A DNA stretch of 64,000 nt from Pleomorphomonas sp. NRK KF1 (GCF_023721755.1 NZ_JAMDLH010000010.1:62001-126000), one strand, 5' to 3'. Shown: positions 24,421 through 33,893, numbered from the stretch's first letter. The notes: generated from the sequence alone by a model not told the origin. Translations and numbers: made by a program.

Positions 24421-25638
24421 ATGGCTGACGACGACGACCTTTCGGCGGACTGGGGCGCGGCACTGGCCGAGCAACGGGCTGACAGCGGCGACGACATGGA
24501 CGACCTCGCCGCCGAGTGGGGCGCGGCGCTCGAAGAGCAGGGCGTCGAGAACGCCGACGCGGTGGCTGCCCAGTGGGCGGCGATGATAGACGACAACGAC
24601 GCCGAACTTGATGCGTCGAGCCGTGGCGCCGACCGCGTCCTCAACCAGGAAGAAATCGACAACCTCCTCGGCTTCAACGTCGAGGATCACGTCTCCAACG
24701 ACCAGAGCGGCATCCGGTCGCTGGTCAACTCGGCGCTCGTTTCCTACGAACGCCTGCCGATGCTGGAAATCGTCTTCGATCGCTTCGTGCGGGAAACGAC
24801 GACGACGCTCCGCAACTTCACCTCCGACAACGTCGAAGTGTCGCTCGACGGCATCTCGTCGGTGCGCTTCGGCGATTATCTCAACTCCATTCCGCTGCCG
24901 GCCATCCTGGCGGTGGTCAAGGCCGAGCAGTGGGACAACTACGGCCTGATGACGGTCGACTCGTCGCTCATCTATTCGATCATTGACGTGCTGCTCGGCG
25001 GGGGGCGCGGCACCTCGGCGATCCGCGTCGAGGGGCGGCCCTACACGACGATCGAGATGAACCTAGTCCGTCGCATGATCGACCTGCTGCTCGCGGACTG
25101 CGAGAAGGCCTTCGCGCCGCTCACCCAGATCAACTTCACGCTGGAGCGTCTGGAGACCAACCCGCGCTTCGCTCCGATCTCGCGTCCGGCCAACGCCTGT
25201 ATCCTCATCCAGTTCCGCGTCGACATGGAAGATCGCGGCGGCATCGTCGAGATGCTGCTGCCCTATGCCACCATCGAGCCCATTCGCAACCTTCTGTTGC
25301 AGATGATCATGGGCGAGAAGTTCGGCCGCGACAACATCTGGGAAGGCCATCTCGCCACCGAGATCTACAACGCCGACATCGAGGTGGACGCCGTTCTGGT
25401 CGAGGAGGAGCTGCCGCTCTCCATGGTCATGGACCTTGAGGTGGGGCAGACGCTGTTGTTCGGCGTGTCGCCGGAGGACCCGGTGGCGATCAAGTGCGGC
25501 GACGTGCATATCACCTCGGGCAATATCGGCCGGCTCGGCGACAAGGTATCGGTCAAGGTCAACAGGAATCTGAGGCGCCCGCGCATGACGCTGGCCGCTT
25601 TCGAGCGTGCGGTTCAGAAGGAGATGCAGAACACATGA
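24421..25638 (+). CDS. fliM: Flagellar motor switch protein FliM
   Basis: A 405-residue C-ring protein that binds CheY-P. After an acidic N-terminal extension the canonical VLNQEEIDNLLGF motif starts near residue 71, followed by the CheC-like middle domain and a C-terminal SpoA domain (ending VNRNLRRPRMTLAAFERAVQ). The extension contains three Trp-centred segments (ADWGAAL at W11, AEWGAAL at W33, AQWAAMI at W52). The start ATG at 24421 has AAGGA 8 bases upstream; an ATG at 24412 would place that site inside the codon. Its stop overlaps the next gene. Confidence 0.95.
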   Translation: MADDDDLSADWGAALAEQRADSGDDMDDLAAEWGAALEEQGVENADAVAAQWAAMIDDNDAELDASSRGADRVLNQEEIDNLLGFNVEDHVSNDQSGIRSLVNSALVSYERLPMLEIVFDRFVRETTTTLRNFTSDNVEVSLDGISSVRFGDYLNSIPLPAILAVVKAEQWDNYGLMTVDSSLIYSIIDVLLGGGRGTSAIRVEGRPYTTIEMNLVRRMIDLLLADCEKAFAPLTQINFTLERLETNPRFAPISRPANACILIQFRVDMEDRGGIVEMLLPYATIEPIRNLLLQMIMGEKFGRDNIWEGHLATEIYNADIEVDAVLVEEELPLSMVMDLEVGQTLLFGVSPEDPVAIKCGDVHITSGNIGRLGDKVSVKVNRNLRRPRMTLAAFERAVQKEMQNT

Positions 25639-26111
25639 TTTCCGGCCTCAATCTCGGCGTGGCGATTGAGATCGTCGTTGCCATCCTTCTCGCGCTCACC
25701 ATCGTCTACTGCGCCATCCTCAACCGCCGCCTGACGCGCCTCAGGGCCGACGAGGAAGTGCTGCGCGCGACGATCTCCGAGCTTATCACTGCTACCGAGA
25801 TCGCCGAGCGGGCGATCCTCGGTCTCAAGGCCACGGCCTCCGAGTGCGAGCGAGCATTGGGCGGGCGTATGCTGGCTGCCGAGACGCTGCTCGGCGATCT
25901 CGACCAGCGGCTGACCGCCGGCAACGAGATCGTGAAGCGCATCGGCGCCATCGTCGGCGCGGCGCGTACCAACACGGTCGCGCCGATGAGCGAGATCGAG
26001 GCCGAGCCGATGGGGCGCGAGAGCACGGCGCGCAATCTCAAGGCGGCGGCCGAAGCGGCGGCGGAACGTCTGTCGGCGCTGCGGCGCGGCAAGCGGGAGG
26101 CGGCTGCGTGA
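25635..26111 (+). CDS. DUF6468 flagellar-locus membrane protein
   Basis: A 158-residue protein with one N-terminal membrane helix (about residues 7-28, GVAIEIVVAILLALTIVYCA) and a charged helical cytosolic or periplasmic tail ending in an Ala/Glu/Arg-rich segment (RNLKAAAEAAAERLSALRRG). It matches the DUF6468 family that sits between fliM and a motE-like gene in many alphaproteobacteria; the function is unknown. The ATG overlaps the fliM stop (25635-25638), and its stop overlaps the next GTG start, so all three are translationally coupled. Confidence 0.75.
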   Translation: MISGLNLGVAIEIVVAILLALTIVYCAILNRRLTRLRADEEVLRATISELITATEIAERAILGLKATASECERALGGRMLAAETLLGDLDQRLTAGNEIVKRIGAIVGAARTNTVAPMSEIEAEPMGRESTARNLKAAAEAAAERLSALRRGKREAAA

Positions 26112-27358
26112 AGAAGATCCGCCTGCTCCCGCTGGTGCTGATCGCCGTTACGGCGCTGCTTGCCGTCAAGGTGCTCGGCTTCGTGATGGGGGTGGAGCCA
26201 CTCGCGGTCGGCCCTCGCGAGGCGGTTGCCTCCGGCGGGGAGGCGCCCGCGGGGCATGGCGAGGCGGCGGCGGATACTAGTGGTGCGCCGGATACGTCGG
26301 CCGTCGATCGCCTGACGGCGCCGATCGATCTGGCCGACGAGTACAAGAAGCTGAAAGAGGAACAGGAGAAGGGCGGTGGACACGGCGAAGCGCCGGCCGG
26401 GCATGGCGGCGATACGCCAGCGGCTGGGCATGGCGAAGCGCCGGCGGCTCACGATGCGGCGCCGGCCGAAGGCGCCGCTCATGGAGAGACGTCGGCGACC
26501 GATGCCGGGCATGGGGCGCCAGCCGACGCCGGTCATGCAGCGCCCGCCGAGGGCGGCCATGACGCAGCTCCTGCCGACGCCGGGCACGCCGCCTCCGCGG
26601 AAGGTGGTCATGAGGCAGCTCCCGCCGCCGACGCCGGTCACGGCGCCCCCGCCGATGGGGGGCATGGCGCGCCGGCCGAGGACGGACACGGCGCCAAGAC
26701 GCCGACCGATGTCTACACCGAACGCCCCAAGGAATACTCGCCGCCGATCGGTTCGTCGGAGCGGGCGATTCTCGAAGGCCTCGCCGTGCGGCGGGACGAA
26801 CTCGACAAGCGCGCGCATGATCTCGATCTTCGGGCCAAGTTGCTGGAGGCGACGGAAAAGCGCCTCAACGAGCGACTGAATCAACTCCAATCCATCGAGT
26901 CTCAGCTCGGGGTGGCCGGAGGCGGCGGGGCAGGCGCTGCGAGTCCTGCCTCCGCACCGGCTTCGGAGCCGGCAGCAGGCGGCGGTGGCGCGCTGGCAGC
27001 CGGCGACGCTCCGGGAGCAGCGCAGCCGCCGGTGGACGATCGGCTCGCGGCGTTGGTCTCGCTCTATGAGGGCATGAAGCCGAAGGCCGCAGCCGCCGTG
27101 TTCGACAAGCTCGACACGGGAACGCTGCTTGAGCTCGCTGCTCGCATGAATCCGCGCAAGCTGTCGCCGATCATGGCGGCCATGGATCCGGAAAAGGCCA
27201 GCCGCATCACCGGCCTGATGGTTGGCGCCCAGCAGGCGCAGAAGCGTGTGGTCGTTCAGGTGGAGCAGGTGGCGCCGTCGCTTGGTTCGCTGCCGGAAGG
27301 CGCCGCCGCTGGGGCGACCGATACCTCGCAACTGCCGCAGATCATGCCGGCGCCGTAG
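26108..27358 (+). CDS. MotE-like flagellar protein with His-rich repeat spacer
   Basis: A 416-residue protein starting at GTG 26108 (GTGA overlap with the previous stop). An N-terminal membrane anchor or signal (LLPLVLIAVTALLAVKVLGF) leads into a long Ala/Gly/His/Pro/Glu repeat (about residues 47-195, units such as GHGAPADAGHAAPAEGGHD). A coiled coil follows (RRDELDKRAHDLDLRAKLLE), then a C-terminal MgtE-N-like domain (SLYEGMKPKAAAAVFDKLDT, MNPRKLSPIMAAMDPEKASR). The last domain defines the MotE family; in Sinorhizobium MotE is a periplasmic chaperone for the motility protein MotC. The His-rich spacer is not part of that description. Confidence 0.75.
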   Translation: MKKIRLLPLVLIAVTALLAVKVLGFVMGVEPLAVGPREAVASGGEAPAGHGEAAADTSGAPDTSAVDRLTAPIDLADEYKKLKEEQEKGGGHGEAPAGHGGDTPAAGHGEAPAAHDAAPAEGAAHGETSATDAGHGAPADAGHAAPAEGGHDAAPADAGHAASAEGGHEAAPAADAGHGAPADGGHGAPAEDGHGAKTPTDVYTERPKEYSPPIGSSERAILEGLAVRRDELDKRAHDLDLRAKLLEATEKRLNERLNQLQSIESQLGVAGGGGAGAASPASAPASEPAAGGGGALAAGDAPGAAQPPVDDRLAALVSLYEGMKPKAAAAVFDKLDTGTLLELAARMNPRKLSPIMAAMDPEKASRITGLMVGAQQAQKRVVVQVEQVAPSLGSLPEGAAAGATDTSQLPQIMPAP

Positions 27359-27495
27359 TGCCGAAAAGGCGATGGAGTCTGTGGCATTTCCCTGAAAATC
27401 CGGTCATTTTCGAGGCTGAAGTAACGGCAAATTAAGCGCATGGCTCCTAGGCTTCCCGGAGCGCCGATGTGTTTCGGCGCCATCGGGGTGTGTTC

Positions 27496-30400
27496 ATGCG
27501 TTGTGCCCGGTTGCTGCGTGAGGTTGCTTTGCGTACTCGGTCGTCGGCCCGTCATGCGGCCGTTGCCGTGGCGCTTTGTCTTGCAGCCGTCGGGACGACG
27601 ATCGGCGCGTCGGGTTTTGCGGCGGCTCAGCAGACCGTCGAGCCGGTGACTGTCGACTTCCGGAACACGCCCAATTTCGGCCGCATGGTCCTGACCTTTC
27701 CCAACCTCAATCTTCTTCCGCCGCACAAGGTGACGTCGGACAGCGGCGTGCTGGTGATCCAGTTCGACCAGCCGGTTACCCTCAACGCCGAGGCGGCGGT
27801 GACCAGGCTCGCCGACTACGTGCTGATCGTGCGAACCGATCCCGATGGCCTCGGCGTGCGCATGGCGCTGGCCCGCTCGGTCAAGGTCAACGTGATGGAG
27901 GCGGGGCCGCAGCTGTTCGTCGATTTCCTGCCGGGCACCTGGAAGGGCGAGCCGCCACGCCTGCCCGACGAGGTGGTGGCCGCTCTCGCCCGGAAAGCCG
28001 ACGAGATGGCCAAGGCCGCAGCGGCGGCGCAACGGCTCATCGCCGAGACCGAGAAGCCGATCCGGGTCGACGTCGCGGCCGCGCGCGCTCCGACATTCAG
28101 CCGCTTGAACTTCAAGTGGAACGTCCCGTTCGACGTGGATTTCCGGCGTACAGATCTCGGCGTTGATCTTCGCTTCAACCGGGTGGCGACGCCCGATCTC
28201 TCGATGATCCGCTCCGATCCGCCGCCTTTCGTCAACGACATTACCGCCGAGCAGGGCGATCAGGGACTGGTCGTTCACATACTCACCGACAGCGTCGCCG
28301 ACGTTCGCGCCTACAAGGACGACGACAGCTACGTCGTCGACGTGCGCGGCCCGGACAACCCGGCCGCGATGACGCCGCTTGATCGAGCGCTTCAGGCGGC
28401 CGTCTCGCCGTTGCCCGCCGTTCCGGCCGGTGCGACGCAAACGGTCAATGCCGGCGGTCATGATGCGTCATCGCCCGATCACGCAGCGACCGTCGCCGAT
28501 CATGCAACGCCCGCTGCCGATCATGCAGCTCCCACCGTCGATCATGCCGCTGCGTCGGTCGCCGACCATGCCGCACCGGTGGCAGATCATTCGGCGCCGG
28601 CCGCGCCGGCTGGGGATCACGGCACACCGATGGCGGATCACGCTGCGCCATCGGCGGACCATTCGACGCCCATCGTTGCTTCCGATGCGCCTTCCGGTGC
28701 GCATGAGGTTGCCTCGCTTCCGCAATCCGAGACGGTTCCTCAGGAACATGGTGCCGCCAAGGTAGCTGCCGGCGCTGCGCCGGAGCATCCCGATGCCCAG
28801 CCCACTCCCCCCCGCCCGGTGATCGTCTCGTCGGCCGACAAGCCGCATGCCGATATTGCCGAGTTGCCGGAGAACGCGGTGGCGCGGGCGCTGGTTGACG
28901 GGGTCATCCGCGTCGAGTCCGAGCGGGTCGGCCAGGCCGTGCACATCACCTTCCCCTACAAGAAGGAAGTGGGCGCCGCCCTGTTCATGCGCGACAGCAC
29001 GCTCTGGATGGTGTTCGACGACGCGGCGCCCATCGACGCCGCCACGTTGCAGGATGCTTTCGTCGGCTTTGCCCGCAGCATCGAGCCGACGACACTCGAC
29101 GGCGCCCAGCTGATCCGTATCGACATGACCGATCGCTTCGTGTCGACCATGAGTCCCGACGGTCCCAAGTGGGTGGTGACGATCGGCGAGCTGGTGACCG
29201 ATCCGACGCGACCGCTGTCCATCGGCCGGCAGGTTCGACCGGACGGCTCGAAGTCGCTCGACATCCCCTTCGGCCCCGTCTCTCGCATCCACACGCTGAC
29301 CGACCCGCGCAGCGAGGACACGGTCGTCGTCGTGACCGGCAAGGGCCAGGCGCGCGGTCTCGTCAAGTCGCATGCCTTCGCCGAACTGGATGCGCTCGCC
29401 TCCATTCACGGTCTTGCCCTTGTGCCGAAGGTCGACGACCTCGCGGTGACGTCGGATGGCATCCTGGTGTCGATCGGTCGGCCCGGAGGGCTGGCGGTGT
29501 CGACGCTCGCCGAGGAGAAGAAGGCGACCTTGTTCGATCTGCCGGCAGCACTCGGTTCCTCGGTCGCCCGAAAGGCGGCCGTCATCGATTTCGGCGAAGC
29601 TCGCAACATCGATCCCGCCAACTACTGGCAGGCCCGTCACAAGCTGATGACCGATGTCACCCAGGCGCGCGATCTGTCCGAGCGCGTCGACCGCTGGTAC
29701 AAGGCGGCGACCTTTGCGCTGGCGCAGGGGCTCGGCCCCGAAACCACCGGTATCCTGGACCTCGTCGGCAAGCTGGCGCCGGAAGAGACCGTGTCGAGCC
29801 GCATGGCCGCGGTGAGGGCGGGCGGTGAGTATTTCACCTATCGGCCCGAGCAGACGCTGAAGCTGCTGGATCGTCGCGAGTTCGCCGACAGTCCGGATGC
29901 CGCGGTCTGGAAGGCCATGGCGCTCAGCGATCTGGGGCGGCATGAAGAGGCGGTGGCGGAGTTCGCCAAGGGCGACTCGGTGATCGGCAGCTTTCCGCCC
30001 ACCATCCAGCGGCGCTATGCGCTGAGCCACATCGCATCGGCCATCGATCTCAAGGACTACACCACGGCGCGCGATCTGCTGGCGCGGCTCGATCCGAACA
30101 GCGTCAGCGCCAGCGAGCGCTCGCGGCTCGACCTGCTCAACGCCCTGGCGCGCGATGCGGCCGGTCACGCCATGGATGCCGTGACGCTGTTGTCGAACAT
30201 CGTCCGCGAGGACAAGGGGCCGGTGGCCGCCGAGGCCACCTATCGCCTTGTGCAGCTACAACGGCGGGAGGGGCTGATCACCCTCGACCAGGCCATCGAC
30301 CGGCTCGAGCAGTTGGCCGTCGCCTGGCGCGGCGACGAAATGGAACTCAAGACGCTGCGCCTGCTCGGCCAGTACTCGATCGAAGCCGGAAACTATCGCC

Positions 30401-31380
30401 GCGCTTTCGAGGTGATGCGCGTTGCCGAACAGGTCAATCCGAACTCCACCACGTCCCGCCAGATGACCGAGGAGATGCAGACGGCCTTCTCTCAGGTCTT
30501 CCTCGACAAGAAACAGTCCGATCTCAGCCCGGTCCAGGCCCTGTCGCTCTACTACGATTATCGCGAGCTGACGCCGAGCGGACGCCGGGGCGACGCCATG
30601 GTGCGCAAGCTGGCCGACCGCCTCGTCGAGGTCGACCTGCTGCCGCAGGCGGCCTCGTTGCTGGAGTATCAGGTGAAGAACCGTCTGCGTGGCGCCGCCC
30701 GTGCTCAGGTGGCCGCCGATCTCGCCATGGTCTATCTGCTCGACGATCGGCCGGACAAGGCGATGTTCACGCTGTCGACCACGCGCCAGGCCTCGCTGCC
30801 GGTGGCGATCGAGCGGCAGCGGCGCACGGTGGAGGCCAAGGCCATGGCCGAATCCGGCAATCCCGACGGCGCGCTGGAAGTGCTGGCACCGCTCGACGGG
30901 GTCGAGATCGGCCGTCTCAGGGCCGATATCCTCTGGTCGGCCAATCGCTATGCCGACGCCGGAACGGCTTATGAGCGGACGCTCGGCGCCCGCTGGACCG
31001 ATGCCATGCCGCTCAGCGACAGCGAGCAGCTGGGCGTGCTCAAGGCCGGCATCGCCTACACCTTGGCCGGCGATCGCATGAGTGTCGACCGGCTTCGCTC
31101 CAAGTACACCGAGAAGATGGCGCCGACCGCCAACGGTTCGGCCTTCGATGCGGTGACCGGCCCGATCGTGGCGAGCGGAAGCGATTTCCAGAGCATCGTC
31201 AAGTCGATCGCCGACGCCGACACCATGAAGAGTTTCCTCGCCGACTACCGCAAGCGCTACCTGGATGTCGAAACCGGCGACAAGCCCGACATGGTGACGC
31301 CTCCCGAGGGGGCCGTCGCGCCGAAGCAGACGGAGTCCAACGCGCAGGTGGATGCCGGCGGCACGACCAGCGCCGGCTGA
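27496..31380 (+). CDS. Large TPR-containing flagellar-locus protein with DHA repeats
   Basis: A 1294-residue exported protein. A signal peptide (Ala-rich, cleaved near FAAAQQ, about residue 40) is followed by an AMIN-like beta region (VDFRNTPNFGRMVLTFPNLN) and a His-rich spacer (about 325-395, units such as ADHAAPVADHSAPA). A second AMIN-like region follows (AVARALVDGVIRVESERVGQ), and the C-terminal half is TPR-like helical repeats (about 700-1230). Large TPR proteins of this type are common in alphaproteobacterial flagellar loci, but I know of no assigned function. ATG 27496 was chosen over GTG 27469. It lies 137 bases after the motE-like gene and converges with fliP. Confidence 0.75.
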   Translation: MRCARLLREVALRTRSSARHAAVAVALCLAAVGTTIGASGFAAAQQTVEPVTVDFRNTPNFGRMVLTFPNLNLLPPHKVTSDSGVLVIQFDQPVTLNAEAAVTRLADYVLIVRTDPDGLGVRMALARSVKVNVMEAGPQLFVDFLPGTWKGEPPRLPDEVVAALARKADEMAKAAAAAQRLIAETEKPIRVDVAAARAPTFSRLNFKWNVPFDVDFRRTDLGVDLRFNRVATPDLSMIRSDPPPFVNDITAEQGDQGLVVHILTDSVADVRAYKDDDSYVVDVRGPDNPAAMTPLDRALQAAVSPLPAVPAGATQTVNAGGHDASSPDHAATVADHATPAADHAAPTVDHAAASVADHAAPVADHSAPAAPAGDHGTPMADHAAPSADHSTPIVASDAPSGAHEVASLPQSETVPQEHGAAKVAAGAAPEHPDAQPTPPRPVIVSSADKPHADIAELPENAVARALVDGVIRVESERVGQAVHITFPYKKEVGAALFMRDSTLWMVFDDAAPIDAATLQDAFVGFARSIEPTTLDGAQLIRIDMTDRFVSTMSPDGPKWVVTIGELVTDPTRPLSIGRQVRPDGSKSLDIPFGPVSRIHTLTDPRSEDTVVVVTGKGQARGLVKSHAFAELDALASIHGLALVPKVDDLAVTSDGILVSIGRPGGLAVSTLAEEKKATLFDLPAALGSSVARKAAVIDFGEARNIDPANYWQARHKLMTDVTQARDLSERVDRWYKAATFALAQGLGPETTGILDLVGKLAPEETVSSRMAAVRAGGEYFTYRPEQTLKLLDRREFADSPDAAVWKAMALSDLGRHEEAVAEFAKGDSVIGSFPPTIQRRYALSHIASAIDLKDYTTARDLLARLDPNSVSASERSRLDLLNALARDAAGHAMDAVTLLSNIVREDKGPVAAEATYRLVQLQRREGLITLDQAIDRLEQLAVAWRGDEMELKTLRLLGQYSIEAGNYRRAFEVMRVAEQVNPNSTTSRQMTEEMQTAFSQVFLDKKQSDLSPVQALSLYYDYRELTPSGRRGDAMVRKLADRLVEVDLLPQAASLLEYQVKNRLRGAARAQVAADLAMVYLLDDRPDKAMFTLSTTRQASLPVAIERQRRTVEAKAMAESGNPDGALEVLAPLDGVEIGRLRADILWSANRYADAGTAYERTLGARWTDAMPLSDSEQLGVLKAGIAYTLAGDRMSVDRLRSKYTEKMAPTANGSAFDAVTGPIVASGSDFQSIVKSIADADTMKSFLADYRKRYLDVETGDKPDMVTPPEGAVAPKQTESNAQVDAGGTTSAG

Positions 31381-31385
31381 GTCTC

Positions 31386-32201
31386 CTATCCGCCGCCGTA
31401 GCTGCGAACAAGGCTGCCGGCGAGCATGGCCCAGCCGTCGACAAGCACGAAGAAGATCAGCTTGAACGGCAGCGACACCACCTGCGGCGGCAGCATCATC
31501 ATGCCCATGGCCATCAGGATCGACGCCACCACCATGTCGATGATCAGGAACGGCAGGTAGATCAGGAAGCCGATCTCGAAGGCGCGGCGCAGCTCGGAGA
31601 TCATGAAGGCGGGGATGATGATCCGGGTTTCCAGGTCTTCCTGGGTTTCCGGCTGCGGCAGGCCGGCGAGGTCCACGAACAGGCGCAGGTCGACCTCGCG
31701 GGCGTGAGCCAGCATGAAGGCCCGCATCGGCTGCATGGCGCGGGTGAACCCCTCGGTCAGCTCGATCTGGTTGTTGACCACGGGTTCGATGCCGGTGGTG
31801 TAGGCCTCCTGGAAAGTCGGGGCCATGATGAAGGCGGTGAGGAATAGCGCCAGCGAAATCATCACTGCGTTTGGCGGCGCGGTTTGCAGGCCGATCGCCG
31901 ACCTGAGCAGCGACAGCACGACGACGATTCGCGTGAACGAAGTCATCATCACGACGATCGAGGGAGCGAGGCTGAGAACGGTGAGCAGCCCGACGAGCTG
32001 AACCGCGCGCTCGGTCAGCGTCGATCCTTCGCCGAGCGTGATGCTGACGTCTTGGGCGAGGGCCAGTCCGGACGATAGACCGAGCCACAGGAGGCCGAGA
32101 AGAAGCGGACACAGCAAGATGACGAATCGCCGGATGCCGAGGCAGCTGCGCGGCACCGTCTTCGCTTCCCGTCCGTCCATTCCGTTGTCGTCCGTCGTCA
32201 T
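31386..32201 (-). CDS. fliP: Flagellar type III export gate protein FliP
   Basis: A 271-residue export-gate membrane protein. A cleavable signal sequence (about residues 20-50 from the chosen start) is followed by four membrane helices and the hallmarks MMTSFTRIVVVLSLLRSAIG, PPNAVMISLALFLTAFIMAP and GMMMLPPQVVSLPFKLIFFV. Together with FliQ and FliR (35.2-36.3 kb) it forms the pore. ATG 32201 was chosen with GGATGG upstream; 32210 and 32180 are possible. It lies 132 bases after fliO on the same strand. Confidence 0.93.
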   Translation of the reverse strand: MTTDDNGMDGREAKTVPRSCLGIRRFVILLCPLLLGLLWLGLSSGLALAQDVSITLGEGSTLTERAVQLVGLLTVLSLAPSIVVMMTSFTRIVVVLSLLRSAIGLQTAPPNAVMISLALFLTAFIMAPTFQEAYTTGIEPVVNNQIELTEGFTRAMQPMRAFMLAHAREVDLRLFVDLAGLPQPETQEDLETRIIIPAFMISELRRAFEIGFLIYLPFLIIDMVVASILMAMGMMMLPPQVVSLPFKLIFFVLVDGWAMLAGSLVRSYGGG

Positions 32202-32333
32202 CGCGCCCATCCGAGAGGACCGGCGCGTCACGCGTCCGATCGCGGCCGGACACGAATCATCCGGCATCTCGCGACACTGTCGCCCCGGCCGGCAGGCGGC
32301 TCAAGGCGACAGGCATCGAAAGCGCGATAGAGG

Positions 32334-33620
32334 TCAGCGTTTTCCCTTGGAATCACCGGCCAGATCGTCGAGCAGACGGGCCATCTCGTCTTCCAGCGAG
32401 GAGAATTCGGGGCTGTTGCGGACGTCTTCCTCCGGCTTCTCGGCGACGGGCTTTTCGGCCGCGCGCGGAGCCGCCTCCGGTTCCGGAGGAGCGGCCGGTT
32501 CCGGAGCAGACTCGACGACCCGAGGCTCGGCGGGGAGTGGCCTGACCTGCGAACGTGTCGGAATCGCAGGCGCCGGGGGCTCGCGTGTTGCCACCGGCTC
32601 GCGCGGCGGAGACGGTTCCCGGGGCGCTACCGGTTCGCGCGGCGCGATCGGACGCGGGGCCTGGGTTGTGCGCGGCCGAAGCCAGGCTGATGCGGCGGAC
32701 GCGACCGGCTTCGGCGGCTCGGGCTTGGGTGCCGGTTCCGGAGTGACGGCAACGGGCGGCTCCGCCGCTTCGATCTTCATTTCCTCGATTTCGCTTTTCA
32801 GCGCCTCGTCGAGCTGGCGGGCAAGGTCGTCGAAACCGGCGCCTTCTTCCACGTCTGGAATGGACTCGACGGGTACGACACGTGCCGGCTCGGGCTTGCG
32901 CTCCGCCGGGGCCTCATGCGTGGGCTCAAGCCGGTCCGCCGACTGCTTGTCGGGCACGATCGGCGAAATAGGCGCTACCGTCGGCTCGACCCGGTGGGCT
33001 TCCGGCGGGATGTAGGGCGATGGCGGTGCGCCCCTGGCGATGTCGGGCGTGCGAGGCTGTGCACGGTTGAGGCGTGCCTGGATCGACGTCGCCTTCGGAT
33101 GCTCGCCGGCCACGTGGGACGGGAAGGCGGGGCGGACGGACTCGGCGGCGGCAGGTTGCCTCGGAATGGTGACAGGGCGGACCGTGGCGGGCGCTTCGAC
33201 CATCGGAGCGGCGGGGGCAGCTCCCACGGCGGGCATGTCGGCGGCGGATGGTTCGGCACCCTCGGTGGGGGACGCCGAGGCGGTCGCCGGGCGGGCGGTC
33301 CGTCCGAGGCTGCCGACCGGAACGCCCCGGATGATGGTCGGCTCAACGACCAGGTCGTTGCCGCCGCCCACCAGGATAAGATGCTCGACGCCGTCTCGCC
33401 GTACCAGCAGCAGGCGCCGACGCTGGTCGAGGGCGATCTGCTCGACGACCGTCAGCCGATTGTGGCGGCTCCGACCGATCGACAGCTGGCCGCCTGTGGC
33501 ATAGTTCCGGAGGACCCAGCGGAGCAGCAGCAGCAGCCCGGCTACCACCGCGAGGGCCAGGGCATAGCGCACGACGGTTGCCCCCGTGGCACCAAACCAA
33601 GTTACCAGCAAATCCTGCAT
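32334..33620 (-). CDS. fliO: FliO-like flagellar biosynthesis protein with long Pro/Glu-rich tail
   Basis: A 428-residue protein. The first about 110 residues match FliO: a membrane helix at about 17-35 (VRYALALAVVAGLLLLLRWV), then GRSRHNRLTVVEQIALDQRR and LLLVRRDGVEHLILVGG. FliO helps FliP assemble and is usually 90-150 residues long. Here a further 300 residues of Ala/Pro/Glu/Arg-rich sequence follow, with PREP units (APREPVAPREPSPPREP), and a short acidic helix at the end (LEDEMARLLDDLAG). The gene is divergent from flgB and upstream of fliP. Confidence 0.85.
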   Translation of the reverse strand: MQDLLVTWFGATGATVVRYALALAVVAGLLLLLRWVLRNYATGGQLSIGRSRHNRLTVVEQIALDQRRRLLLVRRDGVEHLILVGGGNDLVVEPTIIRGVPVGSLGRTARPATASASPTEGAEPSAADMPAVGAAPAAPMVEAPATVRPVTIPRQPAAAESVRPAFPSHVAGEHPKATSIQARLNRAQPRTPDIARGAPPSPYIPPEAHRVEPTVAPISPIVPDKQSADRLEPTHEAPAERKPEPARVVPVESIPDVEEGAGFDDLARQLDEALKSEIEEMKIEAAEPPVAVTPEPAPKPEPPKPVASAASAWLRPRTTQAPRPIAPREPVAPREPSPPREPVATREPPAPAIPTRSQVRPLPAEPRVVESAPEPAAPPEPEAAPRAAEKPVAEKPEEDVRNSPEFSSLEDEMARLLDDLAGDSKGKR

Positions 33621-33869
33621 CTCACTTTTCCACTCAAGACCTGTTTCGTTGAAGGCGCCAGTTCGTCAAGTCGATAGCCGGTTTATCTCGAAATGGGAAA
33701 TTATTCGGAAACGTCTTCCGCCGTCGATCGCTTCGTTCCGCTTGGCTCCCACGCCTCCCCCTCACCAGGGCGTTGCAGAGCGCAACCATAAGCCCATTAG
33801 GCACTTTTCCCCAGCTACCAGCCAAATCGGGCGTTTTTCAAGTCTCTCCTGGGGTAGAAGAATAGATTG

Positions 33870-33884
33870 TTAACCATTCATTAA
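33870..33884 (+). promoter_or_regulatory. CtrA box upstream of flgB
   Basis: TTAACCATTCATTAA is a perfect TTAA-N7-TTAA with the preferred CCAT after the first half, 133 bases before the flgB start. It implies cell-cycle control by CtrA of the early basal-body and export genes. Confidence 0.8.
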
Positions 33885-33893
33885 CCGTGAGCT

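Noticed and set aside
26380-26700. GCCGGGCATGGCG-type DNA repeats
   Set aside because: Coding repeats of the His-rich spacer in the MotE-like protein, not an independent repeat element.
28440-28700. Short near-repeats (GATCATGC-type) looking like a repeat array
   Set aside because: They are codons of the Asp-His-Ala repeats in the TPR protein, with no constant spacer; not a CRISPR array.
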